A DNA stretch of 64,000 bases, taken from Streptomyces sp. NBC_01233 (lineage in GTDB: Bacteria > Actinomycetota > Actinomycetes > Streptomycetales > Streptomycetaceae). Under the pieces are notes generated by a model. That model saw only the letters and a list, made by a program, of their open reading frames with translations, did no database searches and was not told the origin of the DNA. This document shows positions 1-8,289 of the stretch, piece by piece (positions within the stretch are counted from its first letter, which is position 1; every line of letters starts with the position of its first letter). The DNA lies in assembly GCF_035989305.1 (NCBI RefSeq), contig NZ_CP108514.1, positions 5,746,501 through 5,810,500 on the forward strand, given 5' to 3'. The translations under genes and the position numbers were made by a program.

Positions 1-998
1 GCGGCGGGCCGACCGGCTACATGTACAAGTCGCTCGCCCAGGAGCGGGACGACCTGAACGCGCTCGCCTGGTCCCTGACGATCGCCACCGGCCTGGCGCT
101 GCTCGGCTCCGCACTGCTCGCGCAGGCGGCGGCCCGTACGGTGCTCAAGCCCGTGCAGCGGCTGGGGGACGCGGCCCGGCGGCTCGGCGAGGGCGAGCTG
201 GACCACCGGCTGGACGTGTCGGGTACGGACGAACTCGCCGACCTGTCGCACACCTTCAACAAGACGGCCGAGGCGCTGGAGAAGAAGGTCGCCGACATGA
301 GCGCGCGGGAGGAGTCGAGCCGGCGCTTCGTCGCGGACATGTCCCACGAACTGCGCACGCCGCTGACCGCGTTGACGGCGGTGGCGGAGGTGCTGGAGGA
401 AGAGGTCGACGACCTCGATCCGATGATCGCACCGGCGGTGGCGCTGGTCGTCAGCGAGACGCGGCGGCTGAACGACCTCGTGGAGAACCTCATGGAGGTC
501 ACCCGCTTCGACGCCGGAACGGCCCGCCTGGTGCTGGACGACGTGAACGTCGCCGACCAGGTCACGGCCTGTATCGACGCCCGGGCCTGGCTCGACGCGG
601 TCGAACTCGACGCCGAACGGGACATCGTGGCCCGGCTCGACCCGCGCCGCCTCGACGTCATCCTGGCCAACCTGATCGGCAACGCGCTCAAGCACGGCGG
701 CTCGCCGGTGCGGGTGTCGGTGACCGTGGACGGGGAGTGGCTGGTGATCGCGGTCCGCGACAACGGTCCGGGCATCCCCGAGGAGGTCCTGCCGCACGTC
801 TTCGACCGGTTCTACAAGGCGAGCGCGTCCCGGCCGAAGTCGGACGGGAGCGGGCTGGGCCTGTCGATCGCCGTGGAGAACGCACACATCCACGGCGGCG
901 ACATCACCGCCGCCAACGCGGCGGGGGGCGGAGCGCTGTTCACCCTGCGGCTGCCGGTGGACGTGGGGAAGGTGATCGCGGGTGACCGGGATGCGTAG
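1..998 (+). CDS. afsQ2: Two-component sensor histidine kinase, AfsQ2-like (5' end outside window)
   Basis: Membrane sensor kinase of a two-component system. The reading frame is open from the first base, so the N-terminus (first membrane segment and extracellular sensor) lies outside the window. What remains has one hydrophobic segment (about 18 residues, starting near nt 70), a HAMP linker (VLKPVQRLGDAARRLGEGEL), a HisKA box FVADMSHELRTPL carrying the phospho-acceptor His, and a HATPase_c domain with N (NLIGNALKHG), G1 (DNGPGIP), F and G2 (GSGLGLSI) boxes. The next gene overlaps by 17 bp and encodes a lipoprotein. That pairing, and the surrounding order, is what I remember for AfsQ2 of S. 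coelicolor, part of the AfsQ1/Q2-SigQ nutrient-stress and antibiotic regulation system. The kinase assignment is certain; the AfsQ2 name rests on remembered synteny. Confidence 0.85.
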   Translation, partial: GGPTGYMYKSLAQERDDLNALAWSLTIATGLALLGSALLAQAAARTVLKPVQRLGDAARRLGEGELDHRLDVSGTDELADLSHTFNKTAEALEKKVADMSAREESSRRFVADMSHELRTPLTALTAVAEVLEEEVDDLDPMIAPAVALVVSETRRLNDLVENLMEVTRFDAGTARLVLDDVNVADQVTACIDARAWLDAVELDAERDIVARLDPRRLDVILANLIGNALKHGGSPVRVSVTVDGEWLVIAVRDNGPGIPEEVLPHVFDRFYKASASRPKSDGSGLGLSIAVENAHIHGGDITAANAAGGGALFTLRLPVDVGKVIAGDRDA

Positions 999-1629
999 GG
1001 CTCTGCCGGTGGTGCCGGCCGTGGTGGTCCCGCTGGTGGCGGTCGCCCTGCTCGCGGCGTCGGGCTGCGGGATCAGGGCGACGACCGTGCCGGTCGACGT
1101 GGGCCCGGCGCCGTCACGGGTGTCGTGCGACACCCCGCCTGCGCCCGCGGGGGAGAGCGGGGTGCAGGGCTTCCGGGCCACGGTGGAACTGGTCTGCGGA
1201 TCGCAGCTGGTGGGCGTGGACCGAGTGGTTCCGATGCCGGAGAAGAAGCCCGTACGGGATCCCGTGGGCCTCGTCGCGCAGGCACTGCTGGAGGCGCTGG
1301 AGCAGACGCCGAGCGGGGACGAGCGGGACGCGGGCTTCACGACCGGGGTGCCGGCCGGGCTGTCGGTGTCCGCGCCGCGGGCGGGTGATCCGGTGGGCAC
1401 GGTGCGGTTGAGCCGCAAGCCGGAGGATCTGCCGCCGGTGGCTCTGTCGCAGGTCGTGTGCACGCTGGCGGGCAACGACGCGGTGTCGTCGGGGCCGGGG
1501 CCGGTGGTTCTGGGCGGACCGGACGAGGATCCGCCGCGGGCTTGGGAGTGCACGGAGGCGGTGCGGTCGCGTCCGGAGTCGGTGCCGACCCTGGGCGAAA
1601 TCGTCCGCCCGTCCGCCTCTCCTTCCTGA
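982..1629 (+). CDS. Putative lipoprotein linked to the AfsQ2-like kinase
   Basis: Predicted secreted lipoprotein of 215 residues from GTG 982; ATG 991 is an alternative start. A hydrophobic signal (VVPLVAVALLAASGCG) ends in a lipobox-like ASGC, so Cys29 is the probable lipidated residue. The mature part has four further Cys residues (in VSCDT, VCGSQ, VCTLA and WECTE), which could form two disulfides. It overlaps the kinase stop codon by 17 bp and is almost certainly co-transcribed with it. It may modulate signal perception by the kinase, but no catalytic or binding motif is visible and the role is inferred from position only. Confidence 0.75.
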   Translation: MTGMRRALPVVPAVVVPLVAVALLAASGCGIRATTVPVDVGPAPSRVSCDTPPAPAGESGVQGFRATVELVCGSQLVGVDRVVPMPEKKPVRDPVGLVAQALLEALEQTPSGDERDAGFTTGVPAGLSVSAPRAGDPVGTVRLSRKPEDLPPVALSQVVCTLAGNDAVSSGPGPVVLGGPDEDPPRAWECTEAVRSRPESVPTLGEIVRPSASPS

Positions 1630-1785
1630 CGCGCCACTCGCAACGGCTCGGCGCCGGGGCGCCTCCCCGGCTTCGCGCCGCTGCGCCGGCCTCCGACCGG
1701 CGGGGCCTGGGCCGTACCGGCTTGAGGGTGCGGCGCCGCTGCTGGGAGCCCGGCGGTCCGGACGTGGTGCGGGCCCTGGGCGCGG

Positions 1786-1989
1786 CTACAGGAAGTGCGG
1801 GGATTCGGCGCGGAGTTCCTTCCTGGTCTTGATGACCCGAAGCTCCTCGGGGTGGTCGGCTTCCCGGGTGTTTCCGGTGCCTCCGTACACGGGGCGCAGG
1901 ATCGGTGTTCCGCCGCGCCGGTCGGTGTAGATCCACCGGCCCCCGCCGGGGCCGTCTTCGACCAGGTCCCCGATCTGGGCGGCGCTCAC
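1786..1989 (-). CDS. Small hypothetical protein, third gene of a coupled trio
   Basis: Hypothetical protein of 67 residues. I chose the GTG at 1989 because it overlaps the TGA of the upstream gene in a 4-bp GTGA arrangement, although an ATG lies upstream at 2034. The sequence is polar and rich in Arg, Gly and Glu, with no membrane segment or known motif (IYTDRRGGTPILRPVYGG in the middle). It is the last of three small translationally coupled genes that face the chimeric HTH/YdcF gene. Function unknown. Confidence 0.45.
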   Translation of the reverse strand: MSAAQIGDLVEDGPGGGRWIYTDRRGGTPILRPVYGGTGNTREADHPEELRVIKTRKELRAESPHFL

Positions 1990-2222
1990 CGGGCACCGCC
2001 CGCGGGGGAGATGTTGGAGGCCGCGGTGGTCCACTCGATTCCTCCGTCAGTGGGGCGGATGTGGGCGATCTCCAGCAGACGGCCGCCGTGGCGTTCCTCG
2101 GTGACGCAGGTCAGGGTGCCGGTGAGGCCGTTGGCGATGTAGCGGACGGTCTCGCCCGTCAGCGGGTGTTCGATGGTGTGCCACCCACCGCCGGAGGCCG
2201 GGCCCGAGATGCGGCCGGTCAC
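1986..2222 (-). CDS. Small hypothetical protein, second gene of a coupled trio
   Basis: Hypothetical protein of 78 residues. GTG 2222 overlaps the TGA of the upstream gene (GTGA) and has an AGGAG about 8 bp upstream inside that gene, so the start is well supported. The sequence contains WHTIEHPLTGETVRYIANGLTG and LLEIAHIRPTDGGIEWT, which look like short beta-hairpin repeats, but I recognise no family. Gene pairs of this kind sit next to XRE-type regulators in many streptomycetes, which fits the HTH remnant in the divergent gene; that link is an inference. Confidence 0.5.
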   Translation of the reverse strand: MTGRISGPASGGGWHTIEHPLTGETVRYIANGLTGTLTCVTEERHGGRLLEIAHIRPTDGGIEWTTAASNISPAGGAR

Positions 2223-2584
2223 CAGGCCCACTCCTGGATGCGTGCGGCGGAGATTTCCATGGGATGTGCCGGTCTCAGGTATTCGGGGCTGGCGATCCAC
2301 TCACGGCCGCTTTCGAGCGGGCGTACGTATCCGTAGCCGGGGAACGCGTCGGTCGCAGTGCCGTAGCGGGCGAGGACACCCACGGCCAGGTGCTCGGGGG
2401 CGTCCATCGCACGGATGGTGGTGCCGGGTGCCGGCCACAGGTGGCGGGGCAGAGCGATGGCGCGGGGGAATCGGCCGTCCCGTTGCCTCAGGATCGAGCG
2501 GTCCTCGACGGGGTACTCCCGACTCGGGTTCGGAGCGGTGTCGCGGGCCGTGATTTCCGTGATGCGTTTTATGGGGACGAGCAT
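2219..2584 (-). CDS. Hypothetical protein, first gene of a coupled trio
   Basis: Hypothetical protein of 121 residues starting at ATG 2584. The frame stays open further upstream, but this start leaves the divergent promoter region free. The C-terminal half has SGREWIASPEYLRPA and ends in Trp. There is no signal peptide or membrane helix. It leads a three-gene operon with 4-bp overlaps and is divergent from the HTH/YdcF gene. The shared upstream region carries a pair of GTTGCACTT direct repeats. Function unknown. Confidence 0.5.
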   Translation of the reverse strand: MLVPIKRITEITARDTAPNPSREYPVEDRSILRQRDGRFPRAIALPRHLWPAPGTTIRAMDAPEHLAVGVLARYGTATDAFPGYGYVRPLESGREWIASPEYLRPAHPMEISAARIQEWAW

Positions 2585-2617
2585 CCCGCTCGCTGAACGG
2601 CCTCGAAATGACCGGCT

Positions 2618-2637
2618 GTTGCACTTGCGTTGCACTT
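2618..2637. promoter_or_regulatory. Pair of GTTGCACTT direct repeats between divergent genes (operator candidate)
   Basis: Two perfect copies of GTTGCACTT start at 2618 and 2629, exactly 11 bp apart, so they lie on the same face of the helix. They sit in the 109-bp gap between the small-gene trio and the HTH-containing gene. This is a typical place for an autoregulatory XRE operator. Assignment as an operator is inferred from spacing and position. Confidence 0.4.
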
Positions 2638-2693
2638 CCCGCCCGGGGCCTGCGCTCAGCGTGCTTCGATACGCGGAAGAGGGAGGCAGCCCC

Positions 2694-3356
2694 GTGGTCA
2701 GTGTGCAGCAGTGGACCGGCCGAGAAGCGAAGGCCCTGCGCTCGGCGCTCCGGATGAGTACCCGCGCGTTCGCGGAGCACCTGGGCGTCGCGCTGCGGAC
2801 GGTGGCACACGATCTGGGAGTCGCCAGTGCCTCGGCGGACCTCTCCCGAGCCGGTCTCTTCCCCGTGGTCGTGTTCAGCGGCGGCAACAGTCCGACCACC
2901 GCGGCCCGCTTCCCACGCGGCGAGGCCGTCCACTACCGCGAGCACGCACTCGACCTGGGTGTGCCCGACGAGGCGATCCTTCTGGAAACCCGGGCCGGGA
3001 ACACCGGCCAGAACGTCACCCTCTTCCGCGAGGTGCTGCGCGCGTCCGGCGTGGAGGTCGAATCGCTGCTCCTGATCTCCAAGCCGTACATGGAGCGCCG
3101 TTCCTATGCCACGTGCCGCCACCTGTGGCCCGAGGTCGAGGTCGTCTGCGCCTCCGAGCCTCTGGAGTTCGACGACTACATCGAGTCCATCGGCGACGAG
3201 AAGCTCGTCGTGGACATGCTCGTCGGCGACCTGCAACGGATCATCGAGTACCCGAAGCTCGGCTTCGCCATCGAGCAGGAGGTACCGGGGGACGTCCATG
3301 ACGCCTACGAGCGACTTCTGTGCTCCGGATTCGACAGCCGGCTCATCAACTCCTGA
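2694..3356 (+). CDS. Chimeric protein: truncated XRE-type HTH fused to truncated YdcF/DUF218 domain
   Basis: GTG 2694 follows an AGGGAGG ribosome site and gives 220 residues. Residues 1 to about 38 (WTGREAKALRSALRMSTRAF and RTVA) are the start of a Streptomyces XRE-type helix-turn-helix, ending just after the recognition helix. From HDLGVASASADLSRAGLFP onward the sequence is a YdcF/DUF218 domain: VVVFSGGNSPTTAARFPRGE, the TGQN motif, SKPYMERRSYATC and DDYIESIGDEK. Neither part is complete. The HTH lacks its C-terminal half, and the YdcF domain lacks its first strand and the leading Leu-Gly-Ser/Cys of the usual (S/C)HDLG loop. The simplest reading is a deletion that joined two neighbouring genes in frame. 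YdcF proteins are thought to bind nucleotide-like ligands; activity of this fusion is unknown. Confidence 0.7.
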   Translation: MVSVQQWTGREAKALRSALRMSTRAFAEHLGVALRTVAHDLGVASASADLSRAGLFPVVVFSGGNSPTTAARFPRGEAVHYREHALDLGVPDEAILLETRAGNTGQNVTLFREVLRASGVEVESLLLISKPYMERRSYATCRHLWPEVEVVCASEPLEFDDYIESIGDEKLVVDMLVGDLQRIIEYPKLGFAIEQEVPGDVHDAYERLLCSGFDSRLINS

Positions 3357-3416
3357 ACGGCGACGGCCCCCCGAGCAGGAGCTCAGGGGGCCGACGGACG
3401 GCGTCCGGCGAGAAGG

Positions 3417-5063
3417 CTAAATGCCGGCGGCTGCGGCCAGGTCCTTCTTGATCGCGTCCAGGATCTCCTGGCCGCGGGTGCGGGCCGGGGCGAGGTCGGA
3501 GGCCTCGGCGACCGGGACCACCACCTCCAGGTAGCACTTCAGCTTCGGCTCCGTGCCCGACGGCCGGACGATCACCCGGGCCTTGTAGTCGCCCTCCAGG
3601 TAGTAGCGCAGGCCGTCCGTGGGCGGGAGGGTCTCCGTGCCCTTGGTCAGGTCCTCCGCCGAGACGACCCGCAGCCCCGCCAGGGACACCGGCGGCTCCG
3701 CCCGCAGCGCGGCCATCGCCGAGGCGATCACCGACAGGTCCGAGACGCGGACCGAGAGCTGGTCGGTGGCGTGCAGCCCGTGGGCCATCGCCAGGTCGTC
3801 CAGCAGGTCGGTCAGGGTGCGGCCCTGCTCCTTGAGCTCCGAGGCCAGCTCCGCCACCAGCAGTGCGGCGGTGACGCCGTCCTTGTCGCGGACGCCCTCG
3901 GGGTCCACGCAGTAGCCGAGCGCCTCCTCGTAGCCGTAGCGCAGGCCCTCGACCCGGGCGATCCACTTGAAGCCGGTGAGGGTCTCCTCGTAGCCGACGC
4001 CCGCCGCCTGCGCGATCCGGCCCAGCAGGGAGGAGGAGACGATCGATTCCGCGAAGACGCCCTGCGCGCCCTTGTGCACCAGGTGCTCCGCCAGCAGCGC
4101 GCCGACCTCGTCGCCGCGCAGCATCCGCCAGCCGTCGGCGGTCGGCACGGCCACCGCGCAGCGGTCCGCGTCCGGGTCGTTGGCGATCACGATGTCCGGG
4201 TTGGCCTCGGCGGCCTTCGCGAAGGCCAGGTCCATCGCGCCCGGCTCCTCCGGGTTGGGGAAGGCGACCGTCGGGAAGGCCGGGTCCGGCTCGGCCTGCT
4301 CGGCCACCAGTACCGGGGCCGGGAAGCCGGCCCGGGCGAAGGCCGCCATGACGACGTCCTTGCCGACGCCGTGCATGGCCGTGTAAACGGTCCGCACGCC
4401 CCGGGCGGACCCGGGGGTCAGGACCGCGTCCGTACGGGCCAGGTAGGCCTCCAGGACCCCGTCGCCGAGCTCCTCCCAGCCGGACTCCGGGCGGGGGACC
4501 GAGGCGAGGGCGTCGACGCGGGCGATCTCCGCCGCGATCTCCCCGTCCGCCGGGGAGACGATCTGCGAGCCGTCGCCGAGGTAGACCTTGTAGCCGTTGT
4601 CCCGGGGAGGGTTGTGGCTCGCGGTCACCTCGACGCCGGCGACGGCCCCCAGGTGCCTTATGGCGTACGCGAGGACGGGCGTCGGCAGCGGGCGGGGCAG
4701 GACGGCGGCGCGCAGCCCGGCGCCGGTCATGACGGCCGCGGTGTCGCGGGCGAAGTCCGCCGACTTGTAGCGGGCGTCGTAGCCGACGACGACCAGTCCG
4801 CCGGCGTGGCCCTGGGCCTTCAGGTAGGCCGCGAGGCCCGCCGCGGCCCGGATGACCACGCTGCGGTTCATCCGCATCGGGCCCGCGCCGATCTCACCGC
4901 GCAGTCCGGCGGTGCCGAACTGGAGGGTGCCGGCGAAGCGGTCCGCGAGCTCCGCGGTGTCGCCCGCGTCGATCAGCGCCGCGAGCTCGGCCGCCGTCTC
5001 CGGGTCCGGGTCCTCCGCCAGCCAGGCCTGGGCCCGGGTGATCAGGTCGTCCTGTTCCTGCAC
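3417..5063 (-). CDS. Phospho-sugar mutase (phosphomannomutase/phosphoglucomutase family)
   Basis: Cytoplasmic alpha-D-phosphohexomutase of 548 residues that moves phosphate between C1 and C6 (or C5) of sugars. Family landmarks are all present: the phosphoserine loop VTASHNPP with catalytic Ser149, the Mg-binding loop DPDADR at 296-301, a sugar-recognition GYEEALGY, and the phosphate-binding RPSGTEPK near the C-terminus. Its length and N-terminal FGTAGLRGEIG are typical of the PgcA/ManB-like subgroup seen next to nucleoside phosphorylases. It lies 28 bp downstream of purine nucleoside phosphorylase, so conversion of (deoxy)ribose-1-phosphate is a likely role (phosphopentomutase-like). The true substrate cannot be read from sequence. 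Confidence 0.9.
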   Translation of the reverse strand: MQEQDDLITRAQAWLAEDPDPETAAELAALIDAGDTAELADRFAGTLQFGTAGLRGEIGAGPMRMNRSVVIRAAAGLAAYLKAQGHAGGLVVVGYDARYKSADFARDTAAVMTGAGLRAAVLPRPLPTPVLAYAIRHLGAVAGVEVTASHNPPRDNGYKVYLGDGSQIVSPADGEIAAEIARVDALASVPRPESGWEELGDGVLEAYLARTDAVLTPGSARGVRTVYTAMHGVGKDVVMAAFARAGFPAPVLVAEQAEPDPAFPTVAFPNPEEPGAMDLAFAKAAEANPDIVIANDPDADRCAVAVPTADGWRMLRGDEVGALLAEHLVHKGAQGVFAESIVSSSLLGRIAQAAGVGYEETLTGFKWIARVEGLRYGYEEALGYCVDPEGVRDKDGVTAALLVAELASELKEQGRTLTDLLDDLAMAHGLHATDQLSVRVSDLSVIASAMAALRAEPPVSLAGLRVVSAEDLTKGTETLPPTDGLRYYLEGDYKARVIVRPSGTEPKLKCYLEVVVPVAEASDLAPARTRGQEILDAIKKDLAAAAGI

Positions 5064-5091
5064 TGCTTCCGCCTTACCTCTCGTACGTCGA

Positions 5092-5898
5092 TCAGATGCG
5101 GGCGAGGACCTGCGTCAGCAGCGTGCCCATGCGGGCGGCCGAGTCGCGGCCGGCCTGGAGGACCTCTTCGTGGTTCAGCGGCTCGCCGGAGAGGCCCGCC
5201 GCAAGGTTGGTGACGAGGGAGATGCCCAGGACGTCGGCGCCGGCCTCACGGGCGGCGATGGCCTCCAGCACGGTGGACATGCCGACCAGGTCGGCGCCCA
5301 TGACGCGGATCATGTTGATCTCGGCCGGGGTCTCGTAGTGCGGGCCGGGGAACTGGACGTAGACGCCCTCTTCCAGGCTCGGGTCGATCTCCTTGCACAT
5401 CGCGCGCAGCTTCGGCGAGTACAGGTTCGTCAGGTCCACGAAGTTCGCGCCGACGATCGGCGAGGTGGCCGTCAGGTTGAGGTGGTCGCTGATCAGCACG
5501 GGCTGGCCGGGCTTCATGCCCTCGCGCAGACCGCCGCAGCCGTTGGTGAGGACCACGGTCTTGCAGCCGGCGGCGACGGCGGTGCGCACGCCGTGGGCGA
5601 CGGCGGCGACGCCGCGGCCCTCGTAGTAGTGGGTCCGGCCGAGGAAGAGCAGCGCGTGCTTGTCGCCGATCTTGTACGAGCGGATCTTGCCGCCGTGGCC
5701 TTCGACGGCGGGCGGCGGGAATCCGGGCAGCTCGGTGACGGGGAACTCGAATTCGGGGGCGCCGAGCGCCTCCGCGGCGGGGGCCCAGCCGGAGCCCATG
5801 ACGAGCGCGACATCGTGGGAATCGACGCCGGTCAGCTCGCGCAGGCGGGCGGCTGCGGCGTCGGCGGCGGCGAAGGGGTCGGTAACAGATGCGTTCAC
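5092..5898 (-). CDS. Purine-nucleoside phosphorylase (class II, trimeric type)
   Basis: Cleaves purine nucleosides with phosphate to free base and (deoxy)ribose-1-phosphate in purine salvage. I set the start at GTG 5898 (274 residues), which gives the usual family length; longer in-frame starts exist up to 5949. Signatures seen: the phosphate-binding VMGSGW near residue 30, the HG-type GRTHYYEGRG, VLTNGCGGL, GPHYETPAE, and VGMSTVLEAIAAREAG with the base-binding region. It is followed after 28 bp by the phospho-sugar mutase, forming a salvage operon. Confidence 0.92.
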   Translation of the reverse strand: MNASVTDPFAAADAAAARLRELTGVDSHDVALVMGSGWAPAAEALGAPEFEFPVTELPGFPPPAVEGHGGKIRSYKIGDKHALLFLGRTHYYEGRGVAAVAHGVRTAVAAGCKTVVLTNGCGGLREGMKPGQPVLISDHLNLTATSPIVGANFVDLTNLYSPKLRAMCKEIDPSLEEGVYVQFPGPHYETPAEINMIRVMGADLVGMSTVLEAIAAREAGADVLGISLVTNLAAGLSGEPLNHEEVLQAGRDSAARMGTLLTQVLARI

Positions 5899-6052
5899 GC
5901 AGACGAGCGTAACCGCTCCTGGCCTACGCGCGTAGATGGCACAGCTCACGGTGTTCGGATCGTTGCCTTGTCGTTTCCGCCGAATCGTCCCCGACGGGGT
6001 TCCGGACCCGCCCGACGGGGGTTGCGGACCGCCCGCGCCGGCGCGGCCGGGG

Positions 6053-6490
6053 TCAGCAGGGGCGCTTGCGGAGTTCCATCACGTAGTCGTGCGGGGCGCC
6101 CGCGGACTCGGCGGCGTCGGCGAGCTCGCCCAGGTAGCGCGCCGAGGGCAGACCGCCCTCGTAGCCGTTGAGCACGTAGCACCAGGCGGCCTCTTCGCCG
6201 TCCAGGGTGTGCACCCGGATCCGCATGCGGCGGTAGATGTCGAGCCCGACGCCCTCCCAGCGGTCCATCGAGTCCTCGTCCAGCGGCGCGATGTCGTACA
6301 GGGCGACGAAGACCTGGTGGCGCGGGGCCTCGACGATCGTGGCGAGGGCACCCTCCCAGCCCATCTGCTCGCCGCCGAAGGTCAGCCGCCAATCGTTGAT
6401 CCAGCCCGTTCCGCGCAGCGGCGAATGGGGAGCGCGGCGCGTCATCAGCCGCGGGTCGAGGTTGCCGGCGTACGCGGCGTAGAGCGACAT
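6053..6490 (-). CDS. Gamma-glutamylcyclotransferase-fold protein
   Basis: 145-residue protein of the gamma-glutamylcyclotransferase-like (AIG2/GGCT) fold. The N-terminal YAAYAGNLD matches the YGSN-type substrate loop, followed by the typical LTFGGEQMGWEGALATI and FVALYDI strands. A Glu-rich WEGVGLDIYRRMRI segment and a late YVLNGYEGG follow. It is read toward the nucleoside phosphorylase and divergent from lpdA. Whether it acts on gamma-glutamyl peptides or another amide is unknown. The catalytic Glu of the family is plausibly in the DEDSMDRWEG region, but I cannot fix it. Confidence 0.75.
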   Translation of the reverse strand: MSLYAAYAGNLDPRLMTRRAPHSPLRGTGWINDWRLTFGGEQMGWEGALATIVEAPRHQVFVALYDIAPLDEDSMDRWEGVGLDIYRRMRIRVHTLDGEEAAWCYVLNGYEGGLPSARYLGELADAAESAGAPHDYVMELRKRPC

Positions 6491-6674
6491 GAGGTCGAGG
6501 GTACGGGAGGTGTGGCCGTGACCGCGTGCCCGGATGGCGCACGGATGACGGGACCGGGCGCGAAGCACCTTGAACCGTGCGGGACAATGGGGCACGGAAT
6601 GCATCCCCCGGGGAGACCCCCCGGAACACCGGCCGGGGCGGCAGCCGGCCGGGTAGACGTGAGGCGGACTTTTC

Positions 6675-8114
6675 GTGACCCGGATCGTGATCATCGGCGG
6701 CGGACCCGGCGGGTATGAGGCTGCGCTGGTAGGGGCCCAGCTCGGCGCGGAGGTGACCGTCGTGGACTGCGACGGCCTGGGCGGGGCCTCGGTCCTGACC
6801 GACTGCGTACCCTCCAAGACTCTGATCGCGACCGCCGAGGTGATGACCACCTTCGATTCGTCGTACGAGGAGCTCGGCATCGTCGTCGCGGACGACACCC
6901 CGCACATCGAGCAGGCCGCGCGCGTCGTCGGCGTGGACCTCGGCAAGGTGAACCGGCGCGTCAAGCGCCTCGCGCTCGCCCAGTCGCACGACATCACCGC
7001 CTCCGTCACCCGGGCCGGCGCCCGCGTGGTGCGCGGCCGCGGCAAGCTCGGCGGGCCGCAGGGCATCGACGGCACCCGGGACGTCATCGTCACCGCGGCC
7101 GACGGCTCGGAGACGATCCTGACGGCGGACGCCGTGCTGATCGCCACCGGCGGCACCCCGCGCGAGATCCCGGACGCCATGCCCGACGGCGAGCGGATCC
7201 TGAACTGGACCCAGGTCTACGACCTCGACGAGCTCCCGGAGGAGCTCATCGTGGTCGGCTCCGGTGTGACCGGCGCCGAGTTCGCCGGCGCCTACCAGGC
7301 CCTCGGCTCCCGGGTGACCCTCGTGTCCTCCCGCGACCGCGTGCTGCCCGGCGAGGACCCGGACGCCGCCGCCGTCCTGGAGGACGTCTTCCGGCGCCGC
7401 GGCATGAACGTGGTCGGCCGCTCCCGCGCCGAGTCCGCCAAGCGGGTGGGCGACCGGGTCGAGGTCACCCTCTCCGACGGCCGCGTCCTGACCGGTACGC
7501 ACTGCCTGATGGCGGTCGGCGCGATCCCCAACACCAAGAACATGAACCTGGAGGAGTCCGGGGTCCGGCTCAAGGACTCGGGGCACATCTGGACCGACAA
7601 GGTGTCGCGCACCTCCGCGCCCGGCGTGTACGCGGCCGGTGACGTCACGGGCGTCTTCGCGCTCGCGTCGGTCGCGGCGATGCAGGGCCGCATCGCGATG
7701 TACCACTTCCTCGGTGACGCGGTGGCCCCGCTGAACCTCAAGACGGTGTCCTCGAACGTCTTCACCGACCCGGAGATCGCCACCGTCGGTTACACCCAGG
7801 CCGACGTGGACGCCGGCAAGATCGACGCCCGTGTCGTGAAGCTTCCCCTGCTGCGCAACCCGCGCGCCAAGATGCAGGGCATCAGGGACGGCTTCGTGAA
7901 GATGTTCTGCCGCCCCGGCACCGGCATCGTGGTCGGCGGCGTGGTCGTCTCCCCGCGCGCGAGCGAGCTCATCCACCCGATCTCGATCGCCGTCGACAAC
8001 AATCTGACGGTCGAGCAGATCGCAAACGCGTTCACCGTGTACCCCTCGCTGTCGGGGTCGATCGCCGAGGTGGCGCGCCAGCTGCACACGCGGAAGGCCG
8101 CCGGGGAGGCGTAG
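6675..8114 (+). CDS. lpdA: NAD(P)H:quinone reductase-like flavoprotein (LpdA type), not a true lipoamide dehydrogenase
   Basis: 479-residue flavoprotein of the pyridine nucleotide-disulfide oxidoreductase family. FAD site GGGPGGYEAALVGAQLG lies at the N-terminus, NAD(P) site VVGSGVTGAEFAGAYQALG mid-protein, second FAD motif YAAGDVTG, and a dimerisation domain at the C-terminus. The redox-disulfide motif of true lipoamide dehydrogenase (Cys-X4-Cys) is broken: position 39 is Ser and only Cys44 remains (GASVLTDCVPSK). The C-terminal catalytic His is also missing, with VYPSLSGS where HPT would be. This is the pattern known for mycobacterial LpdA (Rv3303c), an NAD(P)H:quinone reductase, so I do not call it E3. 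GTG start with GAGGCGG upstream. Confidence 0.85.
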   Translation: MTRIVIIGGGPGGYEAALVGAQLGAEVTVVDCDGLGGASVLTDCVPSKTLIATAEVMTTFDSSYEELGIVVADDTPHIEQAARVVGVDLGKVNRRVKRLALAQSHDITASVTRAGARVVRGRGKLGGPQGIDGTRDVIVTAADGSETILTADAVLIATGGTPREIPDAMPDGERILNWTQVYDLDELPEELIVVGSGVTGAEFAGAYQALGSRVTLVSSRDRVLPGEDPDAAAVLEDVFRRRGMNVVGRSRAESAKRVGDRVEVTLSDGRVLTGTHCLMAVGAIPNTKNMNLEESGVRLKDSGHIWTDKVSRTSAPGVYAAGDVTGVFALASVAAMQGRIAMYHFLGDAVAPLNLKTVSSNVFTDPEIATVGYTQADVDAGKIDARVVKLPLLRNPRAKMQGIRDGFVKMFCRPGTGIVVGGVVVSPRASELIHPISIAVDNNLTVEQIANAFTVYPSLSGSIAEVARQLHTRKAAGEA

Positions 8115-8125
8115 CCGACCCCAAC

Positions 8126-8154
8126 CGCCCCACACCCCAAGGGTGTTGGGGCGG
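8126..8154 (+). terminator. Hairpin terminator after lpdA
   Basis: Arms 8126-8138 and 8141-8154 pair as a GC-rich stem with one bulged T and a very short loop, 11 bp after the lpdA stop. No clear T-tract follows, which is common in streptomycetes. Confidence 0.55.
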
Positions 8155-8289
8155 CGCTCCGCCGCGTGGCCGGACGTTCACCCAGACCTCGGGCCACGTA
8201 TACCACTAGTCGCCCTGCCATATGGACAACTTCGGTATTCCGGCGCAAAGAGCTGAAAGCAGACGGTCGTTGGGGTTACTGTCAGTTTC

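Noticed and set aside
3771..5213. 480-codon open frame on the plus strand opposite the phospho-sugar mutase
   Set aside because: Shadow of the real minus-strand gene; Gly/Arg/Val-rich text without any domain, caused by high third-position GC.
6675..8114. Dihydrolipoamide dehydrogenase (E3)
   Set aside because: First redox Cys and catalytic His are missing, so quinone reductase-like is the better call.
5946..8135. 729-codon minus-strand frame opposite lpdA
   Set aside because: Covers lpdA antisense and low-complexity text; lpdA has complete FAD and NAD motifs on the plus strand.
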